Positions 24,943 to 33,542 are shown, numbered from the stretch's first letter. The stretch is DNA of 37,683 nucleotides from Clostridia bacterium (GCA_017549565.1 JAFYUI010000010.1:1-37683), one strand, 5' to 3'. A program made the numbers and translations. The notes: a model not told the origin generated them from the letters alone.

Positions 24943-27156
24943 ATGAATATAAACAATATTAAAGAAAAGGTAAAAGGTTTTTTCACCGCCACACTTCCCC
25001 GCTTTTTAAAAACCAATTTGCCCGATTATTTTAAAAATAATTTTGAAATAACCACTACCAAGCCCTTAAAGGTTATCGCCTGTGTGCTTTGCCTTGCGGG
25101 TTTATTATTAACTATATTAAGAATTGATGCATTTAATGTCCTTAACATTAAAAACCGCTGGATACTTATGGCGCTTGATTTAGCTCTTCCATTTGTAATT
25201 GCCGCTGTAACGGCCTTTAATGTTAAAATAAAGCATAACCTCACCCATCAAATCGTCAGCTTTGTTTTGCTTCTTTTAATGCCCTTTGCAACAATGAGCA
25301 TTACCGAATGCCTTAACAATAAGTTTATTTTCAATATGACATCACTTGGTGTTTTGGGTAATTATGCCGTTATTTTAGTTTTAAATTTTGCTTTATTTGC
25401 CATTTCGGGCAGCTTTAAAATCACCTATCTTTCAATTAACACGGTGCTGTTTGGTCTTGCCATTGCCCACAGCTATGTTATGGATTTTCGTGGCACACCC
25501 TTTCAACCGATGGACTTTTTGAGCGTTGGCACAGCAGCAGGTGTTGCAAACACCTATAATTTTGCCCCCAGCCATAAGCTTATTACCGCTATACTTTTAT
25601 TTGTAATTCTAACAATAATTGTGCTGAAAATGCGCACACCAAAGTTTTCTCTTGTGACCAAAATTATTTCCCGTTCATTTACCGCAACCTTTTCAGCTGT
25701 GATTATAATTCTATTCTATGGAACAAGCGTGTTTACTGATTTGGGCGCTAAGCCGGACTTTTGGAATCAATCAAGAGGTTATAAAAACTATGGCTTTGTT
25801 TATAACTTTTTTGCAAATACAAGATATTTATTTATGTCCGAGCCAAACGATTACGACCCCGATAAAATTAAAGATTATATAAACCAAACTGTTGATAAAA
25901 ACGAAGACAAGGAAAACGAAAAGGTTAAACCAAACATTATTTGCATCATGAATGAATCCCTTTCGGATTTAAGTGTTCTTGGCAACCTTGAAACCAACCT
26001 TGAATATATGCCGTTTTTAAACAGCTTAACCAAAAATACTATAAAGGGCAACCTTTATGTACCGGTAATCGGTGCAGGCACATCTAACACCGAATTTGAA
26101 TTTTTAACAGGTCACTCAACCCATTTCTTGCCGTCGGGCAGTAATGCATATATGCTTTATGTTAAAAACCCGATGACATCCCTTGTTTCAACCTTAGAGG
26201 CACAAAATTATTCATCGTGGGCTTTTCACCCCTATCTTGCAAACGGATGGAACAGACCGTCGGTTTACAGTAATTTCGGCTTTAATGCCTTTACCGCTTT
26301 TGAGGATATTTTCGACATGTCCATTTGGGACAGTTATCTTGCAAGCGGAAACAACGCAAACTATTTGCAAGAGCTTGTGGACCAGCAATACCCCGGCTCT
26401 AATATGCTGCTTCGCCAATATATCAGCGATGATTATAACTATGATGTTATAATTGAAAACTATAAAAAGCGCGACAAATCTAAACCATATTTTGCATTTA
26501 ATGTTACAATGCAAAACCACGGCGGATATGCAACAAGCTGTGTAAACTTTAACGAAGCAATTCAAGCAACCTCAACAACAAAGCCGTATAATAAAGCCAA
26601 TAAGTATTTATCGCTTGTAAGAGCAAGTGACACCGCATTTAAAAAGCTTGTTGAATATTTTGAAGAGGTTAAACAACCCACCGTTATTTGTATGTTCGGT
26701 GACCACCAGCCAAATGTTGAGCCCGAATTTATTTCCGAGGTTTTGGGTGTTAAAAACCTTTCCGACCTTACAATTGAGCAGGAGCAAAAGCGTTACACCA
26801 CACCGTTTTATATTTGGGCTAATTTCGATATCGAGGAAGAAACCATTGAAAGATTAAGCGTTAACTATCTTTCATCCTTGGTTTTAGAAACCGCAGGGCT
26901 TGAGCTTACCGAATATAACAAATACCTTTTAAAGCTTCGTGAGGTTTTACCTGTTATCAACACCGCAGGTTATATTGATAACGAGGGTAACCATTATAAA
27001 TGGAGCGATGTTTCCCCTTATAGCGACATTATTAAGGAATATGAAAAAATTCAGTATAACTGCATTTTCGACCAAGAAAATATCGATACCGAAATATTCT
27101 TTATAAAGGATTATTTGCACGAGCCGTCTGATTTAACAAGGGGTGAGGATGAATGA
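24943..27156 (+). CDS. LTA synthase family membrane phosphotransferase (sulfatase fold)
   Basis: Integral membrane enzyme of 737 residues. Several hydrophobic segments lie at about 40-262 (for example LKVIACVLCLAGLLLTILRI and ILLFVILTIIVLK), followed by an extracellular sulfatase domain (about 325-650). Candidate catalytic and metal residues are E338 in IMNESLSDL, T380 or T383 in GAGTSNTEFE, and D587-H588 in FGDHQP, matching the Glu/Thr/Asp-His set of LtaS. In known systems it moves glycerol-phosphate onto lipoteichoic acid or a glycolipid; here the acceptor is inferred. A GAAAGGA ribosome-binding site precedes the ATG. Its stop overlaps the NUDIX start by 4 bp (ATGA). Confidence 0.88.
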   Translation: MNINNIKEKVKGFFTATLPRFLKTNLPDYFKNNFEITTTKPLKVIACVLCLAGLLLTILRIDAFNVLNIKNRWILMALDLALPFVIAAVTAFNVKIKHNLTHQIVSFVLLLLMPFATMSITECLNNKFIFNMTSLGVLGNYAVILVLNFALFAISGSFKITYLSINTVLFGLAIAHSYVMDFRGTPFQPMDFLSVGTAAGVANTYNFAPSHKLITAILLFVILTIIVLKMRTPKFSLVTKIISRSFTATFSAVIIILFYGTSVFTDLGAKPDFWNQSRGYKNYGFVYNFFANTRYLFMSEPNDYDPDKIKDYINQTVDKNEDKENEKVKPNIICIMNESLSDLSVLGNLETNLEYMPFLNSLTKNTIKGNLYVPVIGAGTSNTEFEFLTGHSTHFLPSGSNAYMLYVKNPMTSLVSTLEAQNYSSWAFHPYLANGWNRPSVYSNFGFNAFTAFEDIFDMSIWDSYLASGNNANYLQELVDQQYPGSNMLLRQYISDDYNYDVIIENYKKRDKSKPYFAFNVTMQNHGGYATSCVNFNEAIQATSTTKPYNKANKYLSLVRASDTAFKKLVEYFEEVKQPTVICMFGDHQPNVEPEFISEVLGVKNLSDLTIEQEQKRYTTPFYIWANFDIEEETIERLSVNYLSSLVLETAGLELTEYNKYLLKLREVLPVINTAGYIDNEGNHYKWSDVSPYSDIIKEYEKIQYNCIFDQENIDTEIFFIKDYLHEPSDLTRGEDE

Positions 27157-27620
27157 TAAATACCACCCTTTGTTATATTGAAAAAGACAAAAAATATTTA
27201 ATGCTTCACCGTGTTAAAAAGGTTAATGACCTAAACCAAGATAAATGGATAGGCATTGGCGGCAAGTTTGAGGATGGCGAAACCCCCGAGGAATGTGTTT
27301 TAAGGGAAGCGTATGAAGAAACAGGCCTTACCCTTCAAAATCTTGAATACCGCGGTATTTTAACCTTTGTGTCAGACAAATGGCCCACCGAATATATTCA
27401 TTTGTTTTATTCAAACGCCTTTTCGGGTGATTTAATCGAATGTGATGAAGGTGAGCTCGAATGGGTGCCAATCGAAAAGGTTTATTCTCTACCGCTTTGG
27501 CAGGGCGATAAAATCTTTTTAAAGCTAATTGAAGAAAAAGTCCCCTTCTTTTCTTTAAAACTTGAGTACCAAGGCGAAAACCTTGTTAATGCGGTTTTAA
27601 ATAATGAAAAAATAGTATAA
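27153..27620 (+). CDS. NUDIX hydrolase (MutT/8-oxo-dGTP diphosphatase-like)
   Basis: A 155-residue NUDIX enzyme. The NUDIX box appears as GGKFEDGETPEECVLREAYE followed by ETGL, with all core glutamates present. The WIGIGGKFE lead-in resembles 8-oxo-dGTP diphosphatases, but NUDIX substrates cannot be assigned from sequence alone. It is translationally coupled to the LTA-synthase-like gene by an ATGA overlap, so both share a promoter. Confidence 0.87.
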   Translation: MINTTLCYIEKDKKYLMLHRVKKVNDLNQDKWIGIGGKFEDGETPEECVLREAYEETGLTLQNLEYRGILTFVSDKWPTEYIHLFYSNAFSGDLIECDEGELEWVPIEKVYSLPLWQGDKIFLKLIEEKVPFFSLKLEYQGENLVNAVLNNEKIV

Positions 27621-27621
27621 A

Positions 27622-27650
27622 AAAAGCGTTGAGTTTTTACTCAACGCTTT
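27622..27650. terminator. Bidirectional terminator shared with the rluA-family gene 3' end
   Basis: Stem AAAGCGTTGAGT / ACTCAACGCTTT flanked by A and T runs. The right arm encodes the last codons (KSVE and stop) of the convergent pseudouridine synthase gene. Confidence 0.88.
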
Positions 27651-28275
27651 TAAAATATTTATTTATAAATTCATCGCTTTCTGCCACAAATTCCATTTTT
27701 TCTTTTGTTTTGGGGTGGTTAAAGGAAATGCGGTAAGACATTAAGGCAATGTCTTTAAAATCATCACCCGCACCGTATTTTTTGTCAGCCAAAAGGGGCA
27801 TTTTGCGGGAAGAAAACTGCACCCTTATTTGATGTGTGCGCCCTGTAAAAAGTCGCACCCTCACCAAAGACTTTTCGCCGTCGGTTTTAAGCAAGGCATA
27901 AGAAAGCTTTGCTTCTTTTACGCCCTTGCGCTGTCGTTTAACCACATAAGACTTGTTTTTTCGGCTGTCCTTAAAAAGCAAATCGCACATTTCACCGCTA
28001 TCGTCTGGTGTGCCGTGCACTACCGCTAAATACTCTTTCTCAAAATCACGGTTTGCAATATCGGCTGAAAGCTTTGCCGCGGCAGACTTATTTTTGGCAT
28101 AAACCATAACCCCACCCACCTGCTTATCAAGTCGGTGCAAAGGATGGATTTCACAGCCAAAATGCTCGGTCAGCTTGCTTATAACGCTTTCTCCCCCACT
28201 GCTGTCGCTTTGCGATAAAATGCCAATCGGCTTTATAATAACGGCAATGTCATTATCACTATATAAAATTTCCAT
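27637..28275 (-). CDS. RluA-family RNA pseudouridine synthase
   Basis: Isomerises uridine to pseudouridine in rRNA or tRNA. The 212-residue protein has the catalytic motif HPLHRLDKQVGG with Asp50. The usual Thr or Ser after the aspartate loop is Val here, as in some Firmicute members. It also has the KEYLAVVHG segment and the C-terminal RVRLFTGRTHQIRVQF motif. There is no S4 domain, so it is the short RluA/TruC-like form. The target uridine is unknown. A GGCGGTGGAG ribosome-binding region precedes the ATG. It has its own promoter (28298-28326). Confidence 0.9.
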   Translation of the reverse strand: MEILYSDNDIAVIIKPIGILSQSDSSGGESVISKLTEHFGCEIHPLHRLDKQVGGVMVYAKNKSAAAKLSADIANRDFEKEYLAVVHGTPDDSGEMCDLLFKDSRKNKSYVVKRQRKGVKEAKLSYALLKTDGEKSLVRVRLFTGRTHQIRVQFSSRKMPLLADKKYGAGDDFKDIALMSYRISFNHPKTKEKMEFVAESDEFINKYFKSVE

Positions 28276-28297
28276 ACTCCACCGCCTTTTTTAAATG

Positions 28298-28326
28298 ATT
28301 ATAGCATATTGCAGGTGGTGGTGCAA
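28298..28326 (-). promoter_or_regulatory. Promoter of the pseudouridine synthase gene
   Basis: -35 TTGCAC (28321-28326), 17-nt spacer, -10 TATAAT (28298-28303) on the minus strand, about 22 bp before the start codon. Confidence 0.75.
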
Positions 28327-28378
28327 TATTAAATGAAATATAGCTTTCATAATCAAAGCCGTGTAACATTTTGCAACC

Positions 28379-28407
28379 TTGACAATTCTTTTGATTTGGG
28401 ATATAAT
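28379..28407 (+). promoter_or_regulatory. Consensus promoter of tRNA-Leu
   Basis: Perfect -35 TTGACA (28379-28384), 17-nt spacer, perfect -10 TATAAT (28402-28407), 22 bp before the tRNA 5' end. Confidence 0.9.
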
Positions 28408-28429
28408 TTCATTTGTACAAAATTTAAAT

Positions 28430-28514
28430 GCACCTGTGGTGAAACTGGCAAACACGTACGGTTCAGGTCCGTATGTCGCAAGACTTGCAGGTTCAAGTCC
28501 TGTCAGGTGCACCA
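28430..28514 (+). tRNA. tRNA-Leu (anticodon CAG), CCA encoded
   Basis: The acceptor stem GCACCTG (28430-28436) pairs fully with CAGGTGC (28504-28510), followed by A and the encoded CCA. The anticodon stem TACGG/CCGTA encloses loop TTCAGGT with anticodon CAG, reading CUG leucine codons. A long variable arm GTC-GCAA-GAC marks a class II tRNA. The T arm is GCAGG-TTCAAGT-CCTGT with one G-U pair. It is a single-gene unit with its own promoter and terminator. Confidence 0.97.
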
Positions 28515-28557
28515 AAATTCTCAACGAGATATTTGTCTTGTTGGGAATTTCTTTTTT
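28515..28557 (+). terminator. Terminator of tRNA-Leu
   Basis: A 15-bp stem with G-U pairs (28515-28529 with 28536-28550), a 6-nt loop, and a T-rich tail CTTTTTT. It starts immediately after the CCA. Confidence 0.88.
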
Positions 28558-28584
28558 ATATAACAGGACTTGAACCTTAAGAAA

Positions 28585-28617
28585 AATCACCTTATAACTT
28601 TTTGTTATAAGGTGATT
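28585..28617 (-). terminator. Terminator of the SGNH/MBOAT cassette
   Basis: Perfect 14-bp stem AATCACCTTATAAC / GTTATAAGGTGATT with a 5-nt loop, followed on the minus strand by TTTTTC. It lies 9 nt past the last gene of the cassette. Confidence 0.88.
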
Positions 28618-28626
28618 AAAATTTAG

Positions 28627-30054
28627 TTATTCAAGTATTTCAACATATTGCATCATACCTGTCCAGAAATAATCAGTAGCAAATTCGCTGTACCTATCCG
28701 CAGGTACGTAAACAAGACATTCCTTCGGCATTTTCGTAACCGCTTCGGGATTTATAGGCAATGCCGACGGTGCGAGATGTATTTCAATGGCACGAAGCGC
28801 GGGGCAATTGCTCAAAGCATTTGAGGTAAAGCTCTTAACTGCCGCATCTTCTTTTATAATAACACGCTCTAAAACATCAGAGCCCGCAAACGCATTATCA
28901 CCTATCACTAAAACCGATTTTCCGTCATATTCTTTGGGAATAGTAAGGGTTTTCTCTTGTTTGCCTGCTTCAGAAAGGCCGACAATGGATAGTCCTCCGT
29001 CAATCTCCTCGAAAATAAAATGTTTTGCATTGTTATCATTATTAGATTGTGTTGCAAAAAAATCAGCGGGACGGGTTGGCGGTGTGTATTTTTCGGTTTC
29101 AATTTGTTCGGTTTTTCCAAGCTCGCGCAACAAGTCATCAGCTAATAGTGAAGTACGTTGCAAAGCACCACACGAATTTAAATGAAAATTAGTGTCATAA
29201 AAATATGCTGAATCTAAAATATAGTCATCGATATCACTGATTAAAGGAAAGTCAAGTTGATTAGTAAGTGCTTCATAAAACTCTTCTTTTTCCTCATCCG
29301 TCGATACAACCGAATCCGAATTTATAGGTGAAAAACCAAAATATACTGTAGCCCCACGAAGTTTACACTCATCAGCATAGCGGTTTAAATAATCGATAAA
29401 TTCTTTATCCAACAAATCCGTTGTCAGCGAAACAGGCATAGAAATATCATAATTTGTTGGCATAATATTATACGGTCGCTCAACCGCAATATCACCATAT
29501 TCGTTAAAAGATGCCTTTGCATAGATGCCTGATGGGGCGGGCTTGGTATTCTTTTTGATAAAACCGCGCTTTTCAGCGGCGAATTCTGGCATAACTGCAA
29601 TCAACTTGCCCCAATTTGAAAAACCAACATCTTTAAACATAGACAAATCACAGTCTAAGGCCTGCCACATACTGTGTGCATTATAATATAATGAATATGT
29701 CTGTTTATCGGTTTCGGGACAGATAACAACTATGTCGCCCTTTTTTATATGAGAACGGGACATATCAAGCATAGCTTTGGTGCCAATTGTGGCATATAAG
29801 CCATAATTTACAACAGGCATTCCAACATATTCATGAAGCTTTTGGGAGTCCAGTCCAAAAGCAAGATTAGAACCGCCGATTAAAACAATTTTTTCTTCCT
29901 TGATGGATGACAACCTTTCGTGTTTGTCTTTAAGTTCGGCAAGAAAGGTTTGGTCATACTGACAGGGCGCAGTCAAGGTTGTGGTGGTTACCACAGTAAG
30001 CGGTGTAACTAAAATTATTATCGCAAGGACAAATATTATTACAGTTTTTTTCAT
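28627..30054 (-). CDS. Exported SGNH-hydrolase-like protein with C-terminal BspA-type LRR
   Basis: A 475-residue protein with an N-terminal hydrophobic segment (about 4-24) that is a signal or anchor without a lipobox. Residues about 50-310 resemble DltD/AlgX-like SGNH proteins. The nucleophile block is IGGSNLAFG (S62), a VVNYG block follows at about 81, and the C-terminal block is DTNFHLNSCGALQ (H291). The residue two before the histidine is Asn (N289), not the usual Asp, although D287 is close. About 345-475 is a BspA-like leucine-rich repeat (IPKEYDGKSVLVIGDNAFAG and following). It is last in the cassette, 18 nt after the MBOAT gene. O-acyl transfer or surface-polymer modification is inferred from context. 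Confidence 0.72.
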   Translation of the reverse strand: MKKTVIIFVLAIIILVTPLTVVTTTTLTAPCQYDQTFLAELKDKHERLSSIKEEKIVLIGGSNLAFGLDSQKLHEYVGMPVVNYGLYATIGTKAMLDMSRSHIKKGDIVVICPETDKQTYSLYYNAHSMWQALDCDLSMFKDVGFSNWGKLIAVMPEFAAEKRGFIKKNTKPAPSGIYAKASFNEYGDIAVERPYNIMPTNYDISMPVSLTTDLLDKEFIDYLNRYADECKLRGATVYFGFSPINSDSVVSTDEEKEEFYEALTNQLDFPLISDIDDYILDSAYFYDTNFHLNSCGALQRTSLLADDLLRELGKTEQIETEKYTPPTRPADFFATQSNNDNNAKHFIFEEIDGGLSIVGLSEAGKQEKTLTIPKEYDGKSVLVIGDNAFAGSDVLERVIIKEDAAVKSFTSNALSNCPALRAIEIHLAPSALPINPEAVTKMPKECLVYVPADRYSEFATDYFWTGMMQYVEILE

Positions 30055-30072
30055 ATATTCTGCCCCGCTTTC

Positions 30073-31500
30073 TTAAAATTGGAAATAAATAAACGCGCTT
30101 GAGCCATTACTTGCTAAAAGCATAAGCCACGCAAATATAATTGCCCACAATAAATACATCGATGTGCCGCCAACCAGCTTTGCACCGCTGGAACATTCAT
30201 AATTTGCAAGGGTTAACTTGCGGTCTAAAAGAACCATAATTACGATTGAAAGAATCATAATAAGCGCACCGCTAAATGTTACACCAATATCAGCTACAAA
30301 TGTAGAAAGTCCAAATGTTGTAAACAATTTTTTAAGTATTAACAGAAGTTCGGTTACATTGTTTGCGCGAAAAAAAATCCATGCGAAACACACCAAAACA
30401 AAGGTTAAAGCCGTGCGAAGCATACGAACATATCGGTCTTTGGTGTCAATACCCATTTGAGAATATAATTTTTCACGCTTTTTATAGGTCAAATCGCCAA
30501 GGACACGGTAAATACCATGGAGTAAACCCCAAAGAATAAAGGTCCACTCTGCCCCATGCCACAAACCGCTAACCAAAAAGACGATAAATAAATTCACAAG
30601 TCGGCGAGCATTACCCTTTCGGTTTCCCCCCAGCGGGATGTAAAGATAATCTTTAAACCAACTTGATAAGCTTATATGCCAACGGGCCCAAAAATCACGA
30701 ATGTTTTCGGCCGAATATGGACGGTCGAAGTTTTGCATCAGGCGATACCCCATAATTCGAGCACAGCCGATGGCTATATCGGTATATCCCGAAAAGTCAC
30801 AATAAATTTGCACCGCAAAAAGCAGCGTGGCAACAATAATTGCAAGACCGCCTGTTTTACCCGGGTTATTATATACCGCGTTTACATATAAAGCTGCAGT
30901 GTCGGCAACCACAATCTTTTTGAAAAAGCCCGCAAGCATGCGCTTTGCCCCTATATATAAATCATCCGAATTAAATTTATGCTCGGCATGAAGTTGGGGC
31001 AAAAGATTATCAGGGCGTTCAATGGGGCCCGCTACTAATTGCGGAAAAAACGAAACAAACAATGCATAGTAAAAGAAATTGTGTTCTGCCTTAATATTAC
31101 CGCGATACACATCTATACTGTATGACAAGGTTTGGAATGTATAAAACGAAATACCAACAGGCAAAACCAACTGCAAAGTAAGGTCCGCACCAAAGAAATT
31201 ACCGATAGTACCCGCCACAAAGTTGTAATATTTAAAGAAAAACAATACCGAAAGCGAAGCAATAACCGAAATAACCATCCATAAGGTTTTTTGCTTTGGT
31301 TTCTTTTCTATCAAAAGCCCCGATGCATACGAAACTGCCGTTGTAAAAAGTATCAAGAAAAACAGTTTGGCGTTCCAAGTCATATAAAAATAATAACTTG
31401 AAATCAATAATGGAATCCATCTGTATTTGCGTGGAACGACAAAATTTAAAACTGCGACTATGGGATAAAATAATAAAAATTGTATAGAATTAAAATTCAA
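30073..31500 (-). CDS. MBOAT-family membrane O-acyltransferase (AlgI/DltB-like)
   Basis: A 475-residue polytopic membrane protein with ten or so hydrophobic segments. Family signatures include VLPVGISFYTFQTLSYSIDV, IRDFWARWHISLSSWF (H275), DYLYIPLGGNRKG, and FLVSGLWHGAEWTFILWG with the presumed catalytic H315. Known relatives move acyl groups across the membrane onto alginate, teichoic acid or peptidoglycan with SGNH partners. The start is a TTG at 31500, 7 nt after GGAG, and it overlaps the stop of the preceding small membrane gene as TTGA, so the two are coupled. The acyl donor and acceptor are not identifiable. Confidence 0.92.
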   Translation of the reverse strand: MNFNSIQFLLFYPIVAVLNFVVPRKYRWIPLLISSYYFYMTWNAKLFFLILFTTAVSYASGLLIEKKPKQKTLWMVISVIASLSVLFFFKYYNFVAGTIGNFFGADLTLQLVLPVGISFYTFQTLSYSIDVYRGNIKAEHNFFYYALFVSFFPQLVAGPIERPDNLLPQLHAEHKFNSDDLYIGAKRMLAGFFKKIVVADTAALYVNAVYNNPGKTGGLAIIVATLLFAVQIYCDFSGYTDIAIGCARIMGYRLMQNFDRPYSAENIRDFWARWHISLSSWFKDYLYIPLGGNRKGNARRLVNLFIVFLVSGLWHGAEWTFILWGLLHGIYRVLGDLTYKKREKLYSQMGIDTKDRYVRMLRTALTFVLVCFAWIFFRANNVTELLLILKKLFTTFGLSTFVADIGVTFSGALIMILSIVIMVLLDRKLTLANYECSSGAKLVGGTSMYLLWAIIFAWLMLLASNGSSAFIYFQF

Positions 31501-31790
31501 TTATTTTCTCCCTCCCCTTTATCTTCCCTAACGTTAGGTTTTGGAGAAAGAAATAACGAAAGTGCACCGCTTAATAAAACAAGCAATAATGCATCCGAAA
31601 GGGTGCCGCTATTCATAAGAATTACGGTAATTGCGGCAGCGTGCCCCACAACACCGATGCCGCTTAAAACTAAATCAATAGTAGAAGAAAAGTTTTTCTT
31701 TTTCTTTAAAAAATAAACAATAATTTGCCAAGACAACAAAACTATGGGAAATAAAAGAAAAATTGGTTGTTTATAATAAAGCATATCCAT
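31497..31790 (-). CDS. Small integral membrane protein of the SGNH/MBOAT cassette
   Basis: A 97-residue protein I do not recognise. It has about three hydrophobic helices (IFLLFPIVLLSWQIIVYFL; about 41-60, LVLSGIGVVGHAAAITVILM; and LSDALLLVLLSGALSLFL) and a charged C-terminal tail. A GGGGAAAG site precedes the ATG. It sits 12 nt after the LRR-SGNH lipoprotein gene, and its stop overlaps the MBOAT start by 4 bp. The coupling suggests a stoichiometric partner or accessory of the MBOAT, by analogy with small Dlt-operon membrane proteins, but no homology is claimed. Confidence 0.7.
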   Translation of the reverse strand: MDMLYYKQPIFLLFPIVLLSWQIIVYFLKKKKNFSSTIDLVLSGIGVVGHAAAITVILMNSGTLSDALLLVLLSGALSLFLSPKPNVREDKGEGENN

Positions 31791-31802
31791 AGCACTTTCC
31801 CC

Positions 31803-33542
31803 TTATTTTACGCCTATGCCTGCATTTTTAATATCATTTGCCAGTTGTTTTGTGTGCATTTTTCTACCCACCGCATTAAGGTGATAATCGGTATTGGAAA
31901 AATATTCACCGTTGTAAATATAATTGCGAATATCCGAAATCATTTGACAGCTAACAGTATCTGCAGTCCATTTATTGTAAGTATTATACGCATTTTCATT
32001 TAAGCTGTCAGCTTCTATATTGTTTTTGTTATGCGGTGGATAGCTGAATAAAATCTTGGCGTTGGTTTTCTTTATTCCGTCGATTTTACGGTTTAAATTT
32101 TTAATAAATTCTTTTGGAATAACCGTTTCATTAAAACGGAAATAACCATTAGCGCCATAACGGTAATTGGGTGAATTTAAAATACTGGTTAAATTTGCAC
32201 GGTCGCCAAACTTATCTAACTCCTTATCCCTATCTTGCCAAGTGAGTTGAGGCATTCTTGCTGACTGTGCACAATACTGTCCCAGGTTATCAAATACCTC
32301 GGTATATGTGGACATATCAACATTTTCCACAAGGTTATAGCAAGAAGAAAAACCTTGGAAAGTCACACTTGGAATTTCGGTGTTACCGTTGGTGTGGTAT
32401 GCATACGGGCCGTATTGTTCGGGCGAGAAAATTACAATATCGTTTTTGGAAAGAAGAGGTGCTATCGCATCCAAATAAACAAGCAAATTCATATTTGCAT
32501 TGATTCCGAAGTTAACAACCTCATAGTTATCTTCAAAAAGACTCTCCATATATTCGGTTTCAATTCCGTATAAAGCACTTGAACCGGCAACAACAATAAT
32601 ACGTTTTTGCCCTTTGGTTTTTATAAGACGCTCATATTTTATGCCATAACCATAGCTTGTTACATATCTGGGTGTTTTTCCCGCACACAAGCGTACAGTT
32701 TTTATATTGCAACCCTTAAACGAAGCGTCACTAATTGTTCTTATATTATCATAAAGCGTAACTGTTTTAAGGTTTGAACAAGAGGCAAATGCGTTTTCCT
32801 CCACCACATTCACTGATGATGTAATATGTACTTCGGTTAAGGCTTTATTGTTTTTAAAAGCATCCGCAGCAATGCCGGTCACAGTTTTACCGTCAATTTC
32901 ACGTGGAATATACACTACGCTGTCACTACCCTTATAGGAAGTGATATATACCGCCGAGGAGCTTTTTTGAGCGGTTTTAAAATCCGCGGGATTTGTTTCC
33001 TTGGCCCAAACACAGTATAAATTTTGCACTGTACCGGTAGAAGGCAAAATGTATTTATAGCCCGGGCGGATAAGCTCACCCTTACCGTTTGAATTATAGG
33101 AATATCCCAACAAAACATATCCCTCGCGCACAAAAGCACCATCGTCTTCTCTGCCGTATGGCATCTTCCAATACTCAGTATTAAAGTCGGTTTGGGCAGC
33201 ACTGTATTCGCTTATGTTATAAAAGATTGAATAATTTTTTATATCTTCATGGACAGTAAGCGAATCAGTGTCTATTATCGAGTTATTAGGGGTTGAGGAT
33301 GTATTAGGTGTAGATATAAAAATATCATCTAATGAAAAATCGGGTGTTGATGAGGAATCAGAGGTCGAAGGAGAAGTGGTATTTGTCGACGGTGTCGACT
33401 GTGCATCAGATGGTGTTGATGACTCACCAGAGACTGTGCCACCGCCCGCATCCTGAACATATTGGGGTTTTTTGTCGCTCGCGCAGGCAACAAGAGAAAA
33501 TAATAGTATAAGTGTCATTAAAACCGCTAAAAATTTACGCAT
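31803..33542 (-). CDS. Surface lipoprotein: InlB-type repeat, LRR, then SGNH domain
   Basis: A 579-residue lipoprotein. Residues 1-20 are a signal ending in lipobox LVAC (C20). About 33-95 is a Ser/Thr/Pro-rich spacer like those that span cell walls. About 103-182 resembles a Listeria-Bacteroides (Flg_new) repeat with GYVLLGYSYNSNGKG. About 190-290 is a BspA-like LRR (VVYIPREIDGKTVTGIAADA). About 310-579 is an SGNH-like domain with VVAGSSALYG (S321/S322), VVNFGINA and NTDYHLNAVG (D552, H554, the DxH dyad form). I chose the ATG at 33542 because GGAGG sits 7 nt upstream. It is the first gene of the cassette. Enzymatic activity is inferred from motifs only. Confidence 0.78.
   Translation of the reverse strand: MRKFLAVLMTLILLFSLVACASDKKPQYVQDAGGGTVSGESSTPSDAQSTPSTNTTSPSTSDSSSTPDFSLDDIFISTPNTSSTPNNSIIDTDSLTVHEDIKNYSIFYNISEYSAAQTDFNTEYWKMPYGREDDGAFVREGYVLLGYSYNSNGKGELIRPGYKYILPSTGTVQNLYCVWAKETNPADFKTAQKSSSAVYITSYKGSDSVVYIPREIDGKTVTGIAADAFKNNKALTEVHITSSVNVVEENAFASCSNLKTVTLYDNIRTISDASFKGCNIKTVRLCAGKTPRYVTSYGYGIKYERLIKTKGQKRIIVVAGSSALYGIETEYMESLFEDNYEVVNFGINANMNLLVYLDAIAPLLSKNDIVIFSPEQYGPYAYHTNGNTEIPSVTFQGFSSCYNLVENVDMSTYTEVFDNLGQYCAQSARMPQLTWQDRDKELDKFGDRANLTSILNSPNYRYGANGYFRFNETVIPKEFIKNLNRKIDGIKKTNAKILFSYPPHNKNNIEADSLNENAYNTYNKWTADTVSCQMISDIRNYIYNGEYFSNTDYHLNAVGRKMHTKQLANDIKNAGIGVK

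Noticed and set aside
24755-24946. A 63-codon plus-strand frame just before the LTA-synthase-like gene
   Set aside because: It spans the promoter of that gene and the inverted repeats, and lacks a ribosome-binding site.
28291-28590. A 99-codon minus-strand frame across the tRNA-Leu region, containing LTGLEPASLATYGPEP
   Set aside because: It is the antisense translation of tRNA-Leu, a well-known source of false proteins; it has no ribosome-binding site and overlaps the tRNA promoter and terminator.
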